In this document: positions 4,475-8,386 of the stretch, piece by piece
Layout: each line of letters opens with the position of its first letter
Position numbering within the stretch: the stretch's first letter is position 1
Assembly (NCBI GenBank): GCA_902796785.1
Contig: CADBQJ010000283.1
Coordinates: 1 to 8,386, forward strand
DNA: 8,386 nucleotides
Reading direction: 5' to 3'
DNA from: Fibrobacter succinogenes
GTDB taxonomy: Bacteria > Fibrobacterota > Fibrobacteria > Fibrobacterales > CADBQJ01
The notes under the pieces: model-generated
What the model was told of the DNA's origin: nothing
Seen by the model: only the letters and a program-made list of their open reading frames with translations
Database searches by the model: none
Made by a program: the position numbers and the translations under genes

Positions 4475-7360
4475 ATGGAAGACCGTACGCTCCGGAAAAT
4501 CAAGTGGATCGGCGCCGCCGCGGCCGCGCTGTTCTCCTACGCCGTCTTCTTCGCGACGATGGCGCCCACCGTCTCGTTCTGGGACTGCGGCGAGTTCATC
4601 GCCGTCTCGAACATCCTCGGCATCCCGCATCCGCCGGGAACGCCCTTCTTCGTGATCCTCGGCCGCATGGCGATCCTGCTGATGCCCTGGATCGACGAAG
4701 TGGCCATGCGCGTCAACATGATCTCCGTGGTCTCCAGCGCGCTGGCGGTCTTCTTCAGCTACCTCGTCGCCTGGGAGGTCCTGGCCGCCTGGCTGCGCCG
4801 CAAGGACGAACTGGGCGCCCCGTACGCGAAGTGGGCCCTCCCCGTCGCCGGCCTGGTCGGCGCGTTCCTCGTGGCCTTCTCCGACACCTTCTGGTTCAAC
4901 GCCGTCGAGGCCGAGGTCTACGGCCTGGCGATGTGCTTCGTCTTCGGCGTCACCTGGCTTTCGCTGGTCTGGAGCCGCCATGCGGAGACTCCCTTCGGCG
5001 ACCGGCTCCTGGTGCTGATCGTCTACGTCGCCTACCTGGGCATCGGCGTGCAGCTCTACACGCTGATCACGCTGCCGGCCCTCTTCGCCTTCGCGCTGGC
5101 GGTCGACAAGCGGCTCCGCGCCCCCTCCGCCTGGCCCGTCTGGGCGGTCTGCGTCCTCCTCTACGCCGTGGTCTACGCGGTGGAATGGTTCCCCGAGATC
5201 CTCGCGCTGAGCATCGCGGCGACCGCCGTCGGCGCGCTGCTCCACCGCGCCAAGGACGCCGACCCGGACAAGGCCCGCGCCTGGCGCCTCGCCTTCTGGT
5301 TCGCGACGCTGGCGCTCGTCGGCTTCTCGAACCACGCCTACATCCCGATCCGCTCCGCGCTCGACCCCGCCATCGACGAAAACGACCCCGAGATCTCGGT
5401 GGAGCGCGTCGTCGACCTGCTCGACCAGGACAACTGGGGCCGCTTCAACGGCTTCCTCGCGCGCAAGCAGTACGGCAGCGAGTCGATGATCGCCCGCGCC
5501 TTCCACCGCCGCGCCCAGGTCTCGCACCAGCTCCTCAGCTGGCCCCACATGGGCTTCGGCGGCTACCAGTTCGCGCAGTACCTCCCCTGGAAGGTGGGCG
5601 AGGTGCGCTTCACGCGCGAATACGGCAAGTTCGCCGTGGCCGAGGAGGACAATCCGCCCACGACGAAGCTCGGGATCGACTTCCCCACGCAGATGATGCT
5701 CTTCAAGGGGAACGAGGCGGTGCCGTTCGTCCTGTTCGTCCTCTTCAACGGCCTGGTCTTCCTCGTCTGCCTCCGCCTCTGGAAGCGCGACCGCACGACG
5801 GCCTCCTACGTGGGCGCCCTCTACCTCATCACCACGATGGGGCTGCTCTTCTACATGAACTTCGCCGACGGGCTGGGTTCCGAACGGTACGCCTACGAGC
5901 AGTGGGAGAAGAACGGCCGTCCCGCCCCCGGCCCCCAGACGGTGCAGATGGAGGTGCGCGAGCGCGACTACTTCTACACGCCCGGCTTCATGATGATGGG
6001 GATCGTCTTCGGCATCGGCGCCGGCATGGCCGTCTGCGCCCTGTGGCGCCGCCGGAAGGAGACGGACGACGGCTCGCTCGCCCGCGGCGCGGCCGCGGCG
6101 ATGGTCGTCCTCTCCGCCGCCGTCCCGATCTGGAGCAACTACGCCGAGCACGACCGCAGCGGCAACTTCATCCCGTGGGACTACGCCTACAACCTGCTGA
6201 TGTCCTGCGAACCCGACGGCATCCTGATCACCAACGGCGACAACGACACCTTCCCGCTCTGGTTCGCGCAGGAGGTGGAGGGGATCCGCACCGACGTCCG
6301 CGTGGTCAACCTCTCGCTGGGCAACACCGACTGGTACATCCGCCAGATCCTCGAGAACCGCCCCGCGAACCAGCTGCCGCTCCGCCTGACCGACCTGAAG
6401 CAGAAGCTCGAGCAGGGGGTCGTCGAGGACGTCCGCGGCCTGGTGATCGCCGACGCGAACTTCGCCAAGTCCGTCGAAGCGACCCTCTCCTACGCCGACT
6501 CGATGCTCGTCCGCGCCGAGGCCATGCGCGCCTCGCTGGAGGCGTCGAAGGACTCCCTGGTCGCCGCGCGCGGCGAGGAGGAGTACAACGCCCGCGCGAA
6601 GATCGCCGAGGCCAACAGGGCCGCCGTGCTCAACCACATCCAGACGTTCACGGCCCTGCGCGACTGGCTGCGCCAGTACAACCCCGGCTACCTCAAGACC
6701 CAGGACCAGCTGGTCCTCGACCTGGTGCTCAGCAACCCCGACCGCCCCTTCCACGTGGCCACCACCGTGGGCCGCGAGAACTTCATGGGGCTGGAGCGGT
6801 ACATGGACATGCAGGGCATGGTCTACACCCTCCGCCGCGGCGAGCGCGAGCCCCAGGGCCGCCTCGACTTCGACCGCACGGTCGCCCTGGTCGACAGCGT
6901 CTACCGGTTCCGCTGCCTGGACGACTCCAGCTGCTACGTGAACGAGGAGACCCGCCGCCTGCTCTACAACTACAACTCCATCTACTTCCGCGTGATCATG
7001 GAGGCCCGGCGCGAACTGGCCTCGGCCATGCCCCTCCTCCGCGCCGTCGCGGCGAACGACTCGCTGAAGACCCCCGAGGTGGAGGCCATGAGGAGCGACG
7101 TCGCCGCGCGCGCCGCGAAGTACCTTCCCGTCGGCCACCGGTTCCTCGAGCGCGCTCTGCGCCAGTTCCCGACGGAATGGCGCGTCTACGTCGTCGGGGC
7201 CGAGTTCCTGCTGACCGCGGGCGACTACTCCGGCGCGGTCGCGCTGCTGCGCCGCGGGCTGGAAAGCGTTCCCGAATACGACCGCCGCGAGATCTCCGAC
7301 CGCCTGCGCGACCTCGCGGGCGCCGAGGAGCCGGAGGCGAAGGAAGGGAAGAATGGCTGA
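4475..7360 (+). CDS. DUF2723 family multi-spanning membrane protein, probable lipid-linked-sugar-dependent (GT-C type) glycosyltransferase
   Basis: The 961-residue protein has about 13 predicted membrane spans, by eye near 10-30, 75-105, 121-137, 150-167, 176-210, 219-256, 270-290, 415-434, 443-461, 503-522 and 535-552. The DUF2723 signature FWDCGEF (35-41) and GIPHPPGTP (49-57) lies in the first outer loop. Its D37/E40 pair recalls the acidic catalytic loop of GT-C enzymes. AEVYG (146-150) and VRERDYFYTPGF (494-505) are further family blocks. The soluble C-terminal half has NGDNDTFPLWFAQEVEG (587-603) and NLSLGNTDWYI (612-622), a long Ala/Glu-rich helical stretch (about 660-735), PDRPFHVATTV (755-765) and a TPR-like helical end (about 885-935). 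Animal TMEM260, which shares this domain, is a protein O-mannosyltransferase; bacterial members remain largely uncharacterised. The GT2 gene that overlaps it by 8 bases could make its polyprenyl-phosphate sugar donor (inference). Start ATG 4475 abuts the nusB stop, with a weak GAGGG at 4466-4470. Donor sugar and acceptor are unknown. Confidence 0.85.
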   Translation: MEDRTLRKIKWIGAAAAALFSYAVFFATMAPTVSFWDCGEFIAVSNILGIPHPPGTPFFVILGRMAILLMPWIDEVAMRVNMISVVSSALAVFFSYLVAWEVLAAWLRRKDELGAPYAKWALPVAGLVGAFLVAFSDTFWFNAVEAEVYGLAMCFVFGVTWLSLVWSRHAETPFGDRLLVLIVYVAYLGIGVQLYTLITLPALFAFALAVDKRLRAPSAWPVWAVCVLLYAVVYAVEWFPEILALSIAATAVGALLHRAKDADPDKARAWRLAFWFATLALVGFSNHAYIPIRSALDPAIDENDPEISVERVVDLLDQDNWGRFNGFLARKQYGSESMIARAFHRRAQVSHQLLSWPHMGFGGYQFAQYLPWKVGEVRFTREYGKFAVAEEDNPPTTKLGIDFPTQMMLFKGNEAVPFVLFVLFNGLVFLVCLRLWKRDRTTASYVGALYLITTMGLLFYMNFADGLGSERYAYEQWEKNGRPAPGPQTVQMEVRERDYFYTPGFMMMGIVFGIGAGMAVCALWRRRKETDDGSLARGAAAAMVVLSAAVPIWSNYAEHDRSGNFIPWDYAYNLLMSCEPDGILITNGDNDTFPLWFAQEVEGIRTDVRVVNLSLGNTDWYIRQILENRPANQLPLRLTDLKQKLEQGVVEDVRGLVIADANFAKSVEATLSYADSMLVRAEAMRASLEASKDSLVAARGEEEYNARAKIAEANRAAVLNHIQTFTALRDWLRQYNPGYLKTQDQLVLDLVLSNPDRPFHVATTVGRENFMGLERYMDMQGMVYTLRRGEREPQGRLDFDRTVALVDSVYRFRCLDDSSCYVNEETRRLLYNYNSIYFRVIMEARRELASAMPLLRAVAANDSLKTPEVEAMRSDVAARAAKYLPVGHRFLERALRQFPTEWRVYVVGAEFLLTAGDYSGAVALLRRGLESVPEYDRREISDRLRDLAGAEEPEAKEGKNG
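7341..7348 (+). promoter_or_regulatory. Shine-Dalgarno region for the GT2 gene
   Basis: AGGAAGGG lies in the last codons of the DUF2723 gene, four bases before ATG 7353 (its AGGA core is eight bases away). It supports ATG 7353 and the 8-base overlap of the two genes. Confidence 0.6.
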
Positions 7361-8285
7361 CCGTCCCGAACTTTCGATCGTCGTCCCCGCCAAGGACGAG
7401 GCGGAGAACCTCCCGCTCCTGGTCGAGGAGATCCGCGCCGAGCTCGACGCCCCCTTCGGCGGCTCGTGGGAGCTGCTGATCGTCGACGACGGCTCGACCG
7501 ACGGCACCTGGGCCGCGGTCCGCGCCCTGCGCGACTCCGAGCCCCGGATCCGCGCCTGGCGGTTCCGCCACTGCTGCGGCAAGGCCGCGGCGCTCGCCCA
7601 CGGCTTCGCCCGCGCCAACGGGAAGTACGTGGCCACGCTCGACGGCGACCTCCAGGACCGCCCCGCGGAGCTGGCCGCCATGCGCGACCAGCTGGAATCC
7701 GAGGGGCTCGACATGGTCTCGGGCTGGAAGCGCGTCCGCCACGACCCCTGGCACAAGACCATGCCGTCGAAGCTCTTCAACGCCGTCGTCAGCCTGGTCG
7801 CCGGCCTCCGCCTGCACGACTACAACTGCGGCATCAAGTTCTACCGCCGCGCCGTGGTCGAGAGCGTGCGCCTCTACGGCGACTACCACCGCTTCATCCC
7901 GGCCATGGCGCACTGGACGGGCTACCGCGTGGGCGAACGGGTCGTGGAGCACCGCGCCCGCGTCCACGGCGTCTCCAAGTACGGCGTCTCCCGCCTGGTC
8001 TCCGGCTTCCTCGACCTGGTCTCGCTCCTCTTCCTGCACAAGTTCTCCGTCAAGCCGCTCCACTTCTTCGGCACGGTCGGCCTCGGCTTCCTGCTGCTGG
8101 GCGCGGCGATCGCCGTCGCCTTCTTCTGGGAATGGCTCTCCACGGGCGCGCTCCACGTCCGCCCGCTGATGGTGCTGGGCATGACCTCGCTGATCATGGG
8201 GCTGCAGTTCATCTCCCTGGGGCTGCTGGGCGAGATGATCAACTCCAGGGCCGACCACTCCGCGCCGGTCGCCGAAGAGATCTGA
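7353..8285 (+). CDS. GT2 family polyprenyl-phosphate glycosyltransferase (GtrB/DPM1-like) with two C-terminal membrane segments
   Basis: The 310-residue enzyme has a cytoplasmic GT-A domain followed by a membrane tail. It shows LSIVVPAKDEAENLP at 7-21, IVDDGSTDGT at 43-52, the metal-binding DGD at 97-99 within TLDGDLQDRP, and HDYNCGIKFYRR at 155-166. The family's joining helix follows (VSKYGVSRLVSGFLDL near 207-222, then LFLHKFSVKPLHFFG at 226-240). Two membrane spans follow, about 237-260 and 270-294. This is the layout of GtrB, ArnC and DPM1-type enzymes, which transfer glucose, mannose or aminoarabinose from a nucleotide sugar to polyprenyl or dolichyl phosphate. The specific sugar cannot be read from the sequence. 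One departure is that the usual R-N-F-G-K before the A-A-A-L helix reads R-H-C-C-G-K (72-77). The gene overlaps the DUF2723 gene and is followed after 3 bases by a Rossmann-fold gene. It probably provides the lipid-linked sugar for the DUF2723 protein (inference). Confidence 0.88.
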   Translation: MADRPELSIVVPAKDEAENLPLLVEEIRAELDAPFGGSWELLIVDDGSTDGTWAAVRALRDSEPRIRAWRFRHCCGKAAALAHGFARANGKYVATLDGDLQDRPAELAAMRDQLESEGLDMVSGWKRVRHDPWHKTMPSKLFNAVVSLVAGLRLHDYNCGIKFYRRAVVESVRLYGDYHRFIPAMAHWTGYRVGERVVEHRARVHGVSKYGVSRLVSGFLDLVSLLFLHKFSVKPLHFFGTVGLGFLLLGAAIAVAFFWEWLSTGALHVRPLMVLGMTSLIMGLQFISLGLLGEMINSRADHSAPVAEEI

Positions 8286-8288
8286 GCG

Positions 8289-8386
8289 ATGAAGGCGCTG
8301 GTCGTCGGGGTCAACGGGCTCCTCGGGCAGAACCTCCTGCGCGAGGCCCCCGCGGGCGTCGAAATCTCCGGCTGCGGCCTGGAGGA
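8289..8386 (+). CDS. NAD(P)-binding Rossmann-fold protein, N-terminal fragment (runs off the window); dTDP-4-dehydrorhamnose reductase/SDR-like
   Basis: Only the first 32 codons plus two bases are present. They begin MKALVVGVNGLLGQNLL, a beta strand followed by the dinucleotide-binding G-x-x-G-x-x-G (G7, G10, G13), as in extended short-chain dehydrogenases. The 'LLGQNLL' wording is closest to the RfbD/RmlD group of sugar-nucleotide reductases (family memory, not a search). ATG 8289 lies 3 bases after the GT2 stop, with only a weak purine-rich AGAG upstream. Position after a glycosyltransferase pair suits an activated-sugar enzyme, but too little is visible to choose among RmlD, NAD-dependent epimerases or other SDRs. 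Confidence 0.6.
   Translation, partial: MKALVVGVNGLLGQNLLREAPAGVEISGCGLE

Noticed and set aside
4087..7479. A 1130-codon plus-strand open frame overlapping nusB, DUF2723 and GT2
   Set aside because: It is almost entirely Arg, Pro, Ala, Gly and His, the off-frame reading of GC-rich codons, and has no domain.
3977..7780. A 1267-codon open frame on the minus strand, opposite nusB, DUF2723 and GT2
   Set aside because: Its product is a low-complexity run of Val, Asp, Glu, Gly, His and Arg with no recognisable motif. It is the expected shadow of GC-rich codons on the other strand, where stop codons are rare. The sense genes have full family signatures.

Overview
The window is one unbroken, densely packed gene run, all on the + strand, from a strongly GC-rich bacterium whose third codon positions are almost always G or C. 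No gap between genes exceeds 28 bases. No RNA gene, mobile element, CRISPR array, riboswitch or convincing terminator is visible. Several proteins resemble families typical of the Fibrobacterota/Chlorobiota/Bacteroidota (FCB) side of the bacterial tree: the DUF2723 membrane protein, the 'VHRMR' form of the RibD reductase domain, and the 'DPIGKYVE' end of RibE. That placement is inference from remembered family patterns; the GC content would be high for typical Bacteroidota, and Verrucomicrobiota/Kiritimatiellota or Gemmatimonadota relatives are not excluded.

Region 1 (1-492) is the C-terminal part of folC, folylpolyglutamate/dihydrofolate synthase. Region 2 (521-3998) is a complete riboflavin block in the same order as the Bacillus subtilis operon: ribD (deaminase/reductase), ribE (riboflavin synthase), ribBA (DHBP synthase/GTP cyclohydrolase II) and ribH (lumazine synthase). 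It contains every dedicated enzyme from GTP and ribulose 5-phosphate to riboflavin except the phosphatase step. nusB (3995-4474), a transcription antitermination factor, follows directly, as it follows ribH in many bacteria.

Region 3 (4475-8386) turns to the cell envelope. It holds a 961-residue multi-spanning DUF2723 protein (GT-C-like, in the same superfamily as animal TMEM260), then a GtrB/DPM1-like family-2 glycosyltransferase with two C-terminal membrane segments. The window ends in the first 32 codons of a Rossmann-fold gene that looks like a dTDP-4-dehydrorhamnose-reductase/SDR-type enzyme. The simplest reading is that the GT2 enzyme charges a polyprenyl phosphate with a sugar and the DUF2723 protein transfers that sugar on the outer face of the membrane.

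From ribE onwards nearly every junction is an overlap or a direct abutment of stop and start codons (11 nt, ATGA, ATGA, TAA|ATG, 8 nt, then a 3-nt gap). Flavin synthesis, nusB and the glycosylation genes are therefore probably cotranscribed and partly translationally coupled. The most interesting points are the DUF2723/GT2 pair, a roughly 18-residue insertion in the phosphate-binding loop of RibH, and a helical insert in the soluble part of the DUF2723 protein. Nothing here amounts to a clearly new system; the glycosylation pair is the best candidate for undescribed biology.
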